In this document: in pieces, positions 1 through 7,797 of the stretch | Layout of the letters: each line of letters opens with the position of its first letter | Position numbering within the stretch: the stretch's first letter is position 1 | Assembly (NCBI RefSeq): GCF_017353415.1 | Contig: NZ_JAFMPX010000031.1 | Location: forward strand, 1-40,868 | Source of the DNA: Arthrobacter sp. E3 | Lineage (GTDB): Bacteria; Actinomycetota; Actinomycetes; Actinomycetales; Micrococcaceae | Reading direction: 5' to 3' | DNA length: 40,868 bases | Program-made: the position numbers and the translations under genes | Notes under the pieces: generated by a model | Database searches by the model: none | What the model was told of the DNA's origin: nothing | What the model saw: the letters and a program-made list of their open reading frames with translations, nothing else

Positions 1-55
1 TTGAGCTGGCCTGTAGTCTTGTTCATGTGTCCGGTCCTATTCACTGGATGCCACA

Positions 56-92
56 CCCCGGAGCGTTTGCAGCGCTGCCGGGGTATTTATTT
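56..92 (+). terminator. Rho-independent terminator
   Basis: CCCCGG at 56-61 pairs with CCGGGG at 78-83, and AGCG/CGCT extends the stem with one bulged G. The hairpin is followed at once by the T-rich run TATTTATTT. It would end a gene lying left of the window. It sits directly in front of the truncated permease, so that remnant probably has no promoter of its own. Confidence 0.75.
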
Positions 93-113
93 GCCATTTA
101 GTAATAGGAACTA

Positions 114-1508
114 TGGTGCATCGTGGTCGTGCTTGTCATCCTGTTCCTCGCTCTGAACCTTGTGGTCATCACCGTGGCACTGGTCAATGTGGCCGGCAGC
201 CCGCTTCTCACGGCCGACTGGTGGGGCGCTCTCACCACCTCGCACGGCAATCCGATCAGGATCGTAGCCATCGCCCTGCTCGTGTTCCCGCGGCTGGCCC
301 TGGGCCTGTCCGGCTTTGAAACAGGCGTTGCCGTCATGCCCCAGATCAAGGGCCGCAACACCGACACCGAGGCGAGCCCGGAAGGCCGTATCAAGGGCGC
401 CCACCGCCTGCTGACCACGGCCGCCGTCATCATGAGCACGTTCTTGATCACGTCCTCGCTGGCCACCACCATTTTGATCCCGGCGGCCGCATTCCAGCCC
501 GGGGGCGCCGCCAACGGCCGGGCACTGGCATACCTGGCGCACAGCCTCCTCGGTGAAGGTTTCGGCACCGTCTACGACATCAGCACCATCGCGATCCTGT
601 GGTTTGCCGGCGCCAGCGCCATGGCCGGTCTGCTCAACCTGGTTCCACGCTACCTGCCGCGCTTTGGCATGGCCCCGGAATGGGCGGCGGCCGTGCGGCC
701 CCTGGTGCTGGTGTTCACCGTTGTTGCCATTTTCATCACCATCATTTTCAAGGCCGACGTCGACGCCCAGGGAGGTGCCTACGCGACAGGGGTGCTGGTA
801 CTCATCACGTCCGCGGCCATAGCCGTCACGTTGTCGGCAAGACGCAAGGGAGAACGCTACAAGACCATCGGCTTCGGGGTTGTCTCGGTGGTGTTCGTCT
901 ACACGACGGTTGCCAACTCGATCGAACGACCCGACGGGCTCAAAATCGCCGTACTTTTCATTCTCGGAATTGTCCTGGTCAGCTTGCTTTCACGGCTGCG
1001 CCGGTCCTTTGAGCTGCGCGCAACGTATGTTCGCCTGGATGAGGACGCCATGAACTTTGTGGCGGCAGTGGATGAAGACACCATCCGGATCATTTCCCAT
1101 GATCCCAAGACGCGCAGCGCGTCCGCCTACCGCCGCAAACTCAGCCATGCAGCACAGGTCAATGACATTGGAAATCCACGCAATGTGCTCTTCATGGAAG
1201 TCATTGTCGATGATTCTTCCGATTTTGAAACAGCGCTTGAAGTCCACGGAATTACCAGGCACGGTTTCAAAATCCTGCAGGTGCATTCCTCCAATGTGCC
1301 CAACACCATTGCCGCAGTGCTCCTACATGTCCGCGATGCCACAGGACTGATCCCCCACATCTACTTCCGTTGGACGGAGGGGAATCCCATCAAGAATCTG
1401 TTGAAGTACCTACTCATTGGCGAGGGTGAAATTGCCCCGGTGACCCGAGAAGTGCTCCGTGAAGCCGAGCCGGACCTGACCCAGCGACCCTGGGTGCATG
1501 TGGGCTGA
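114..1508 (+). pseudogene. 5'-truncated APC-superfamily amino acid permease
   Basis: The open frame gives about 460 residues ending in WVHVG. It has repeated hydrophobic segments typical of an APC permease, for example around residues 1-25, 45-65, 75-100, 135-160, 180-200 and 215-235, followed by a cytoplasmic C-terminal region of about 170 residues. Members of this permease type with such a tail are about 650 residues long, with some twelve membrane helices. Here the frame begins in the middle of a helix (LWCIVV from 111), an in-frame TAG lies at 105-107, and a terminator lies just upstream. The first helices, which carry the substrate-binding loop, are therefore missing. The nominal GTG at 123 has no ribosome binding site. 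I read it as a deletion remnant. Translation from an internal start cannot be excluded, but transport activity is unlikely. Confidence 0.7.
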
Positions 1509-1643
1509 CCGGCGGCCTTGCCAGTGCCGTTCCGGTGCCGTTCCTGCTAAGGACCTTCTCCGCTGGAGGGGCATTGACTTCGTTGATACGATGCAGATGT
1601 CTGCCCCCGCCGCCCTCTACATGGACGATCAGAAGGAGAGACC

Positions 1644-2741
1644 ATGCATATCGATATGCCAACACACAGTGACATAGAACGACTCGCATCAGCCCGCGAG
1701 TCACTCTGTGTTTCCATTTACCTTCCCACCAGTACGGTTCCAGTTGATTCCGAATCGAATCAGCTCAGAGCACGCACACTGTTCAAAACCGCCATGGGGC
1801 GCGTCCGCGAGCGCGCTGACGAGAACACTGCGGCCGCCGTCGAAGAACAACTCAACAGTCTCCTTGAAGACACCAGTTTTTGGTTCGATCTGGGCCGCAG
1901 CCTCGCAGTGTTCGTCACCCCGGAGCAGATAGTCGAGTACCGCCTCCCGAACGAACTGGAGGAGCAGGTGGGCGTGAGCGACCGGTTCGCCATCATCCCC
2001 ATCCTTCGCGCCACCACCTTCCGGCATTCCGCCTTCGTTCTCGCCATCTCGCAGAACGGGCTGCGGCTCGTGGAGGTGTCCGCTGACATGCCTGCCAAGG
2101 AGGTGCCGCTCCCTGACGCACCCCACGATGCCGCGAGCGCCGTCGGACTTGGAACCGTTGGGTCACGGTCCTCGCACGAACGGCTGAAGGGCGATGAAAA
2201 CCGCAAGGTGCGCCTCATGCAGTATTCGCGGGCAGTCGATCACGCGCTGCGCCCCATCCTCAACGGCAAACCGCTGATTCTGGCTGCGGCCGAACCCCTG
2301 GCCAGCATCTACCGCAATGTAACGGGCTACGCGCAGGTGGCATCCGAACTCATTCGTGGCAACCCTGACGACTTGACGGAGGCTCAGCTCGCCGATGGCG
2401 CTAGGGAGATTCTCGACGGACTCTACGCAGCAGAACTCGCAGATTTGCGTGCCACGTTTGCCGATCGCAGGCAGAGCGGCCGCGCCTCGGCGGATCTCAG
2501 CGACCTCGCGCGTGCGGCGGCGTTCGGGGCAATAGGGACGCTCGCGGTGGACATGAATGCGTTGGTTCCGGGGAACGTGGACGACGACGGACACCTCACC
2601 TTGGATCCCGGCTCGGACAATGATGCCATCGAGGAGATCGCGCGGCATGCGATCTCTGCCGGCGCACGGGTGCTGGCAGTGCGGCAATCCGATCTGCCGG
2701 AGAACGTCCAGGCCGCGGGCATCCTGCGCTACGCCGTCTGA
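1644..2741 (+). CDS. baeRF-family protein (bacterial eRF1-like release factor homologue)
   Basis: This 365-residue soluble protein starts at an ATG preceded by AGAAGGAGAG. The N-terminal block VSIYLPT (about residues 23-29) and the C-terminal end AAGILRYAV resemble the bacterial homologues of archaeo-eukaryotic release factor eRF1 (baeRF families), which are proposed to act on stalled or modified ribosomes. No catalytic GGQ motif is visible, so peptide release is not supported. The middle section (about residues 115-165) could be the second eRF1-like domain. Upstream is the truncated permease in the same direction, 135 bp away. Downstream, the gene converges on an XRE regulator across a repeat-rich spacer. 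The family call is from motif memory; ribosome-related function is inference. Confidence 0.65.
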   Translation: MHIDMPTHSDIERLASARESLCVSIYLPTSTVPVDSESNQLRARTLFKTAMGRVRERADENTAAAVEEQLNSLLEDTSFWFDLGRSLAVFVTPEQIVEYRLPNELEEQVGVSDRFAIIPILRATTFRHSAFVLAISQNGLRLVEVSADMPAKEVPLPDAPHDAASAVGLGTVGSRSSHERLKGDENRKVRLMQYSRAVDHALRPILNGKPLILAAAEPLASIYRNVTGYAQVASELIRGNPDDLTEAQLADGAREILDGLYAAELADLRATFADRRQSGRASADLSDLARAAAFGAIGTLAVDMNALVPGNVDDDGHLTLDPGSDNDAIEEIARHAISAGARVLAVRQSDLPENVQAAGILRYAV

Positions 2742-2772
2742 GCACAGCATCAAGCACCCCAGGAGCGTGAGG

Positions 2773-2981
2773 GTGCCCTCCCACCCCACGCTCCAGCACC
2801 TTCCGGCCCCTATCGGGCGTGCCTCCCGCAGGTTCAGGAAACGGCCGGAAGGTTGCGATGGCTCGTTGCCTGCGTTGGGTGCTTCCAATTCAAAAAGCGT
2901 CAAGCAAAACACCCCAGAAAGTGCAGGAGGGTCGGTGGCCGACGGCCCGAAAGTGCTGGAGGGTCGGTAGGTGGGGAGGGT
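2773..2981. repeat. Inverted-repeat extragenic element with internal direct repeats
   Basis: A sequence related to GAAAGTGCTGGAGGGTCGGT occurs at 2949-2968. It recurs with one mismatch at 2917-2936, a 32-bp period. It appears inverted at about 2776-2803 as the reverse complement of AAGGTGCTGGAGCGTGGGG. In addition ACCTTCCGGCC (2798-2808) and GGCCGGAAGGT (2843-2853) form a perfect 11-bp inverted repeat. The whole spacer between two convergent genes is thus made of three or four copies of one motif in both orientations, as in REP/MITE-type extragenic elements. It may also serve as a bidirectional terminator. Confidence 0.6.
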
Positions 2982-3566
2982 TTAGCCGCCGGAGCCTGAA
3001 GCTGCCGGGACAAGTATCCACAGTGCCTCAACCGGATGGGCCGTGTGGTTCACCCAGCTGTGCGGCTCACGCCCTGGGAATGAAAGAGTGTCGCCCGTCG
3101 TCAGTTCGTAGATGTCCTGGGTCATGCGCAGCGTCAGGTCGCCGCTGATGATGTGCAGCACGTCCACGTCGCAGTCGACTGCATACAGTTCAGACTCCCC
3201 CCGCCCATAGGGTTCAATGGTGGCTCCAAGGACTTGCACTCGCCGTTCCGAGCGGGCGGTCAGCAGGCGCTCCACAATTCCTTCACCGCCCAAGTGGATC
3301 CGCGGACCCTCGCCTTTTCGGGTCAAATGCGTGTCAGGGGACGCGAACAGGTCGCCGATGGAGATCGACAGGACTTGGCACAGGGTCACCAGTGACGCCA
3401 CGCTGGGGGACGTCAGATCACGCTCCACCCTGCTGAGAAATCCTTTGGTCAGTCCCGTGGCGTCGGCCACTTGCTCAATGGTCAGGCGCTGGTCTTGGCG
3501 GGCAGCACGGATGCGCGATCCGATGGCCACCGGATCGATGCTTGGTTCCAAGGGCAAAGATTTCAT
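2982..3566 (-). CDS. XRE-family transcriptional regulator with C-terminal cupin domain
   Basis: The protein has 194 residues when started at the ATG at 3566, which has a GAGGAG ribosome binding site; an upstream in-frame start is less likely. Residues about 14-68 form a helix-turn-helix of the XRE type (RLTIEQVADATGLTKGFLSR, then TSPSVASL). Residues about 110-190 form a small beta-barrel cupin (VLHIISGDLTLRM, then GDTLSFPGREPHSWVN), a typical ligand-sensing domain in HTH_3-cupin regulators. It is transcribed divergently from a sodium:solute symporter 157 bp away, and a palindrome lies within the shared promoter. The likely role is repression or activation of that transporter and of itself in response to its substrate. 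Regulators of this type often accompany amine or polyamine uptake genes, but the ligand here is unknown. Confidence 0.9.
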   Translation of the reverse strand: MKSLPLEPSIDPVAIGSRIRAARQDQRLTIEQVADATGLTKGFLSRVERDLTSPSVASLVTLCQVLSISIGDLFASPDTHLTRKGEGPRIHLGGEGIVERLLTARSERRVQVLGATIEPYGRGESELYAVDCDVDVLHIISGDLTLRMTQDIYELTTGDTLSFPGREPHSWVNHTAHPVEALWILVPAASGSGG

Positions 3567-3612
3567 GAAGGCTCCTCGCAACACTGCTGCCACTGCGTTT
3601 CAAGATGAAACA

Positions 3613-3642
3613 TTGACTGTAACTATGATCACAGTTTAGCCT
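3613..3642 (+). promoter_or_regulatory. Putative promoter of the symporter gene
   Basis: TTGACT at 3613-3618 and TAGCCT at 3637-3642 are separated by 18 bp, about 80 bp upstream of the GTG at 3724. On the other strand TTGTCT and CATAGT, also 18 bp apart, could serve the divergent regulator. The two promoters overlap the same palindrome. Confidence 0.5.
3621..3636. promoter_or_regulatory. Candidate operator for the XRE-cupin regulator
   Basis: AACTATGATCACAGTT is a 16-bp palindrome with one mismatched pair, centred on TGATCA. It lies exactly between the -35 and -10 boxes of the symporter promoter and within the opposing regulator promoter. This position suits autorepression and control of the transporter. 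Assignment to the adjacent regulator is inference from position. Confidence 0.5.
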
Positions 3643-3723
3643 AATAGACAACAGATGTTGCTTTAGAGGCAATACTTTTCGGTCAATACCCAATACTTAC
3701 TACCTCGCACACTGGAGTGTCAC

Positions 3724-5247
3724 GTGGACTTGAACATCGCCATAGTTGGCTTATATTTGCTGGCCATGCTGGCCTTTGGTTGGTGGGGCAAATCCCGCAC
3801 CAAGAATAACAGCGACTTCCTCGTCGCCGGACGCCGTCTGGGCCCCTTCCTCTACACCGGAACCATGGCGGCCGTGGTGCTTGGCGGCGCCTCCACCGTG
3901 GGAGGTGTGGGGCTTGGCTATAAGTTCGGCATCTCCGGGATGTGGCTGGTGGTTGCCATCGGCGTGGGCGTGCTGGCGCTGAGCCTGCTGTTTGCCCCGA
4001 CGCTGCAAAAACTCAAAATCTACACCGTCTCGCAGATGCTCAGCCTGCGCTATGGGCAGGAAACCACCAAGGTCTCCGGCATTGTGATGCTCGCTTACAC
4101 CATCATGATTGCGGCAACTTCCACCAGCGCCTACGCCACCGTCTTTGTGGTGCTCTTCGGCTGGGACCGTTGGGTTTCCATCGCCGTGGGCGGCGTCATT
4201 GTGCTGATCTACTCCTCCATTGGCGGCATGTGGTCCATCACCTTGGCCGACCAGGTGCAGTTCCTGATCCAGACCGTCGGCGTCTTTGTGCTCATGCTCC
4301 CCTTCGCTCTGAACGCGGCCGGCGGCTTGTCAGCCATCCAGGGACGAGTCGAGGAAAGCTTCTTCCAGTGGGACGGCATCGGCGTGCAAACCATCATCAC
4401 GTACTTCGTGGTGTACGGTCTGGGTTTGCTGATCGGTCAGGACATCTGGCAGCGTGTGTTCACCGCGCGCACCCCGCAGGTGGCCCGCTGGGGTGGCACC
4501 ACGGCCGGCATCTACTGCATCATCTACGGGTTCGCCGGCGCTTTGATTGGTTTGGCCGCCCGGGTGGCCCTTCCTGACATCAACGTCGCCGAGTTGGGTA
4601 AGGACATTGTCTACGCCGAGGTTGCCCAATACCTGCTGCCGATCGGCATTGGTGGCTTCGTCTTGGCAGCCGCCGTGGCAGCCATGATGTCCACTGCCTC
4701 CGGCGCCCTGATCGCCGCCGCCACGGTGGCCCGCAAGGACGTTGTCCCGTTCGTGGCCAGCTGGTTCGGCAGGAATATCGACTCCTCAGACTCCTCCAAC
4801 CCTGAGCACGACGTCCGCGCCAACCGCCTCTACGTGGTGGGCCTGGGCATCCTGGTAGTGGTGATTTCCATCATTGTCAGTGACGTGGTGTTCGCCCTGA
4901 CCATCGCCTACGACATCCTCGTCGGCGGGCTCCTGGTAGCCATCATTGGTGGCCTGGTGTGGAAGCGCGGCACGGGCCTGGGTGCTGCCTGGTCCATCGC
5001 CGTGGGCTGCGGACTGACAATACTCATGCTGGTCCTGTACGCCACCGGAGCACTGCCCAGCGCAGACGGGATTTACGCCAACGAGCCCATCTACTATGGC
5101 CTGCTGGGCTCCCTGCTGGTCTACGTGGTGGTTTCACTGCTCACCCCGCCCACCCCTGTCCACATTCGCAAGGCGTGGGAGGACCGGCTGGCCGCTGCAG
5201 CCACCGATACGAACCCGGACGACGTCCCTGTTCAGCTGAAAAAGTAG
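3724..5247 (+). CDS. Sodium:solute symporter (SSS family)
   Basis: This 507-residue integral membrane protein has roughly thirteen hydrophobic segments. The start is GTG, with GGAG 6 nt upstream. Features of the SSS family are the N-terminal SDFLVAGRRLG loop (residues about 29-39), the glycine-rich GGASTVGGVGLGYKFG segment (about 54-69), KIYTVSQMLSLRYG (about 98-111) and YSSIGGMWSITLADQVQF (about 163-180). Such carriers couple uptake of a small organic solute (proline, urea, pantothenate, amines) to sodium entry. The substrate cannot be read from the sequence. No catabolic enzyme is next to it; its only obvious partner is the divergent XRE-cupin regulator. A strong hairpin follows the stop codon, so it is probably monocistronic. 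Confidence 0.92.
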   Translation: MDLNIAIVGLYLLAMLAFGWWGKSRTKNNSDFLVAGRRLGPFLYTGTMAAVVLGGASTVGGVGLGYKFGISGMWLVVAIGVGVLALSLLFAPTLQKLKIYTVSQMLSLRYGQETTKVSGIVMLAYTIMIAATSTSAYATVFVVLFGWDRWVSIAVGGVIVLIYSSIGGMWSITLADQVQFLIQTVGVFVLMLPFALNAAGGLSAIQGRVEESFFQWDGIGVQTIITYFVVYGLGLLIGQDIWQRVFTARTPQVARWGGTTAGIYCIIYGFAGALIGLAARVALPDINVAELGKDIVYAEVAQYLLPIGIGGFVLAAAVAAMMSTASGALIAAATVARKDVVPFVASWFGRNIDSSDSSNPEHDVRANRLYVVGLGILVVVISIIVSDVVFALTIAYDILVGGLLVAIIGGLVWKRGTGLGAAWSIAVGCGLTILMLVLYATGALPSADGIYANEPIYYGLLGSLLVYVVVSLLTPPTPVHIRKAWEDRLAAAATDTNPDDVPVQLKK

Positions 5248-5254
5248 AAAGTTC

Positions 5255-5300
5255 GACGGCGGGAGGCGGGCTTGGGCAACCAAGCCCGCCTCCCGCCGTC
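5255..5300 (+). terminator. Strong hairpin terminator after the symporter
   Basis: A perfect 21-bp stem (5255-5275 paired with 5280-5300) with a GCAA tetraloop starts 8 bp after the stop codon. There is no T-run after it, as is common in high-GC actinobacteria. Confidence 0.8.
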
Positions 5301-5419
5301 GTCATTTAACCCCTCCCCGGCGGAGGCGTCATTTTCTGGCCAACAAATGTCAGGAGCCATGTTCAGTGGCCTGATTTTTCTCCGACGAGCGCGAAGTGGT
5401 CAAGGGTAAACTAGGTAAC

Positions 5420-5638
5420 GTGAACAGCAGAGTCGGGCGCATCGCCCTCATTACCATCGGTTTGATCGCTGTAATCATCGGTGGAATATTCGCCGGGCAG
5501 GGAGTGAACTTGATCCCGGGAAGTTTCATGACCGGTAACCGAATGTGGCTCTCCATCGGACTGATAGTCGCGGGCGTCGGCATCATCCTTTTGGTGCTCG
5601 GCCTACGTCGGCCCAAGACCGGCCGCCCGAGCAAATGA
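5420..5638 (+). CDS. Small two-helix membrane protein, function unknown
   Basis: The protein has 72 residues from the GTG at 5420. TAAACT at 5407-5412 is a -10-like box 7 nt before this GTG, which points to a leaderless transcript starting at that codon; an upstream GTG at 5396 in the same frame has no better signal. Two hydrophobic helices (about residues 6-25 and 42-61) flank a polar loop with NLIPGSFMTGNRMW, and the tail is basic (LRRPKTGRPSK). Proteins with this loop are, as far as I recall, common uncharacterised proteins in Arthrobacter-like genomes. It is the last intact gene before the degenerate region at 5.6-7.8 kb. Confidence 0.7.
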   Translation: MNSRVGRIALITIGLIAVIIGGIFAGQGVNLIPGSFMTGNRMWLSIGLIVAGVGIILLVLGLRRPKTGRPSK

Positions 5639-5791
5639 AGCTCTGCTGGTGTGCCCGTCTAGGTTTGTACCGGATCTGATTTCCGGGCAAAAGCAGAAGT
5701 CCCGAGGAGAACGGGTCTCATCGGGGTGTTTCAAGAGTGTAGCGCCGACCACCAGCATGATGTTCTGCAACTCGAGACGACGCTCCGCCGG

Positions 5792-5808
5792 GGAACGGTC
5801 TGTGGGAC
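5792..5808 (+). repeat. Isolated copy of the GGAAC repeat
   Basis: The 17-bp core GGAACGGTCTGTGGGAC differs at one position from the copy at 28671-28687. The other copies lie between small ORFs at 26.7-29.4 kb. This one is alone among decayed genes, suggesting a former cassette boundary here. Confidence 0.6.
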
Positions 5809-5869
5809 ATTTGGGGTCTGCAATATAATCCCGTTTACAGGCATCCCCTTTTTGGACCATAGTCGAGGT

Positions 5870-6285
5870 ATGGAACTAGGTGGAATTCTTCCCGAAGACG
5901 CCACCGATTCCGCCATGGAACTGGTCGAAAGCCTGAAACTCATGCCCACTCCGGTGATGGGGCTCATGCCCTAACCAGCGTTGGAGGATTTGGATGCCGT
6001 CGGTCTGGGCTGCACCGGGGGTGATGGTGGGTATAGCGAAACGATGGCGAGCATCACCTATAGGCTTTGGAGAAATCCGGATGACCGCGCAGGCTCGGTC
6101 AACCTCGCGGACCTGGATGAGACGACACGCAGGTCGATCGAGGAAGTTCCGCCATAGCCGAGGTCTCCCTGGCTGACCATGTCAACTACATTCTCATGAA
6201 CCAGTACCGGGAGGAGCTCTGGCCGGGCGGCACCCCGTGGGACCAGCACGCACCCGCAGTAATCGGCCGGATGGTCAACGACTAG
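5870..6285 (+). pseudogene. Decayed small gene of unknown function
   Basis: An open frame from ATG 5870 (MELGGILPEDATDSAMELVE) meets TAA at 5972-5974, continues in the same frame to TAG at 6155-6157 (including SITYRLWRNPDDRAGSVNLA after ATG 6044), and then continues in another frame as AEVSLADHVNYILMNQYREE to TAG at 6283-6285. The last two blocks look like protein-coding sequence and join around 6150 by one frameshift. Whether the first block belongs to the same gene is uncertain. I do not recognise the family. It is probably a broken accessory gene. The rest of 5639-5869 contains no convincing gene. Confidence 0.4.
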
Positions 6286-6350
6286 GCCGAATGTACGCTC
6301 GTCACCGTTCAGCTCTCCAGTGAACTACCCACTCAACTCAACGTGAAGTC

Positions 6351-6575
6351 TCATTGCAGTCCCCCGCTCTCAGCGTTGCGAACCGGATCATCGTTGTCGT
6401 CCCACTCAGCAGTGATGGCCACACCGCGTTCGCGCAAGAGCTTGAAAAGTCTTGCCGCGTAGAGTGTGTAGGTCTAGGACTCCAGATTGCTGATAGCGCT
6501 CCGCGTGACGCCCGTCCGAGCGGACAGCTCCCTCTGGGACATCCCTGTCGCCAGCCTCGCCTGCTGCAGAGCCAT
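6351..6575 (-). pseudogene. XRE-family helix-turn-helix regulator interrupted by an amber stop
   Basis: From ATG 6575 the minus strand encodes ARLATGMSQRELSARTGVTR then SAISNLES, a clear XRE helix-turn-helix. It then hits TAG at 6474-6476 (codon 34) and continues in the same frame as TYTLYAARLFKLLRERGVAI and a further acidic tail to TGA at 6351-6353. The whole frame is 75 codons, a normal size for a small antitoxin-like or phage-type regulator. One base change would restore it, so the lesion looks recent. A possible in-frame extension upstream (ADLR before the Met) is also readable. No intact toxin partner lies beside it. Confidence 0.6.
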
Positions 6576-6939
6576 CCTTAGATCAGCCGGCGATGGATCG
6601 TCGCAATTTGTTTCGACACGTTGAGCCTCCCCATCGACACGGGCGATGCCGTGCTACGAAGATTCAGATCATAGTCGTTGATATGATTTTTTGCATCAAT
6701 TCCACTGCCCAAGAACTACAGTTGGCCTCATCATCTCTGCAGTTCAGGATCACGGCTGGTCATATGCGGCCAATGAGTATGCAACGACTCCCGGTTCACA
6801 CCTTTGCACGGGAAGGCTCAACAGTCTTCCTTCGCTTAAGGGCACGGCTTCTATCGTGCCTCTGACGATTCGAGGCCCCACAGAATGAACAACAAAATAT
6901 TGGAACTGGTTCCTACGAAGTGGGCTACTCTTTTTGACC
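6576..6939. other. No recognisable gene
   Basis: This stretch has lower GC than its surroundings and several short frames without consistent coding character. I see no tRNA, insertion-sequence end or strong hairpin. Confidence 0.5.
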
Positions 6940-7089
6940 ATGGCAGCAACCTCAACGGCGTGTAGCAGCGCTGGCGACGTCATCGTCGAGTTCATTTCGG
7001 GTCGGAAAGTTGTGGTCGCCGGGCCCATTTGTCCAGAGGTGCAACTTGTCGTTCCGAATGGGGAGGTCGAGTTGCGAACTTCCCCATAG
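6940..7089 (+). CDS. Possible small secreted or lipoprotein-like ORF, probably a remnant
   Basis: The 49-codon frame reads MAATSTACSSAGDVIVEFIS and ends in a hydrophilic C-terminus. The same frame is open upstream to a TGA near 6888 and there encodes a hydrophobic stretch (SGLLFLT) in front of a TAC-S lipobox-like site, so the real N-terminus may be lost by a frameshift. An ATG at 6887 in another frame would supply a start (MNNKI). I do not recognise it. It lies inside the decayed region and may not be expressed. Confidence 0.25.
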   Translation: MAATSTACSSAGDVIVEFISGRKVVVAGPICPEVQLVVPNGEVELRTSP

Positions 7090-7112
7090 GTGCCACCGCA
7101 TAGGTGCCACCA
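7085..7112 (+). repeat. 14-bp tandem duplication
   Basis: CATAGGTGCCACC(G/A) is present twice head to tail (7085-7098 and 7099-7112). The duplication spans the stop of the preceding small ORF and the apparent start of the cupin ORF. Confidence 0.8.
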
Positions 7113-7446
7113 CTACAACGAGGCGTTTGACAAGGCCGAGAGACTGACCTTGTTTTCCGAGCATTGGTCGCCCAATGTGGTGAAGAGGCTCAACGACTAC
7201 AAGATCGAGGTCGTCAAGATCGAAGGCGAGTTCGTCTGGCACGCCCATCGGGACAACGGCGAGTTGATGATCCAGTTGCGCGACGGGAAAGTCAGCCTCA
7301 ATCCAGGGCAGCTCTTTATCGCTCCCAAGGGTGTGGAGCAGTGCCCGATCGCTGAGGGAGAAGTCCACGCGCTGCTCATCGAACCCGCCGATGTCCTCAA
7401 TGCCGGTGAAGCTGGCGGATCAATGACAGCCGCGTACGAAGACACG
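7090..7446 (+). pseudogene. Cupin-domain protein fused at its C-terminus to an intron fragment
   Basis: Residues 14 to about 118 are a single-domain cupin of the mannose-6-phosphate-isomerase-like type (ERLTLFSEHWSPNVVKRLND, GEFVWHAHRDNGELMIQLRD, PGQLFIAPKGVEQCP, HALLIEPADVLNAGEAGGSM). The metal-site HxH is present. However, relatives usually have about eight more residues (a DELFLVLSG-like strand) between HAHRDN and GELMIQL, so an in-frame deletion is likely. The nominal GTG start at 7090 is inside a 14-bp duplication and has no ribosome binding site. Downstream of AAYEDTL the frame runs into a group II intron reverse transcriptase remnant read out of frame. It is a probable non-functional remnant. 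Confidence 0.6.
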
Positions 7447-7447
7447 C

Positions 7448-7785
7448 TCACGTCGCCTCCTCCGCAAGGCGTTGGAGTTACGGCTCTCACCGGCCAAGAC
7501 CCGGAAAGTGAACATGATCGAAGGGCTCGACTTCCTGGGGCTTCACATCCAGCGGCGCAGCAAGCAGGGCACGGGCAAGTGGTACAACAACGCCTTCATC
7601 TTCGACCAGCCGATCCGATTGGTGAAACAAAAGGTGCGAGAGTGGGCTCACTGGAGAACGTCGCATGGCACAGATCGATCTGGTGGTGGAAGCACCTGCA
7701 CCGCTGGAACTGGAAGGACGTCCGCCGTCACCTCGCCGGCCCCATTGGCCATTGGTGCAGCCAACTCCGGAAAAGGCAGGAAGTT
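7448..7785 (+). mobile_element. Group II intron reverse transcriptase/maturase fragment, frameshifted
   Basis: In frame 2 from about 7453 the translation reads RLLRKALELRLSPAKTRKVN then MIEGLDFLGLHIQRRSKQ, matching the region after the catalytic palm of group II intron reverse transcriptases (LxLxxxKTRxV ... GFDFLGF). It continues as PIRLVKQKVREWAH. At about 7655-7685 the coding frame moves to frame 1, where WWWKHLHRWNWKDVRRHLAG resembles the maturase (X) region. The YxDD catalytic part and both intron ends are missing, so only about 110 codons remain. The fragment is joined directly to the cupin gene, probably by a deletion. Confidence 0.6.
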
Positions 7786-7797
7786 GCGGCGGGGCTT

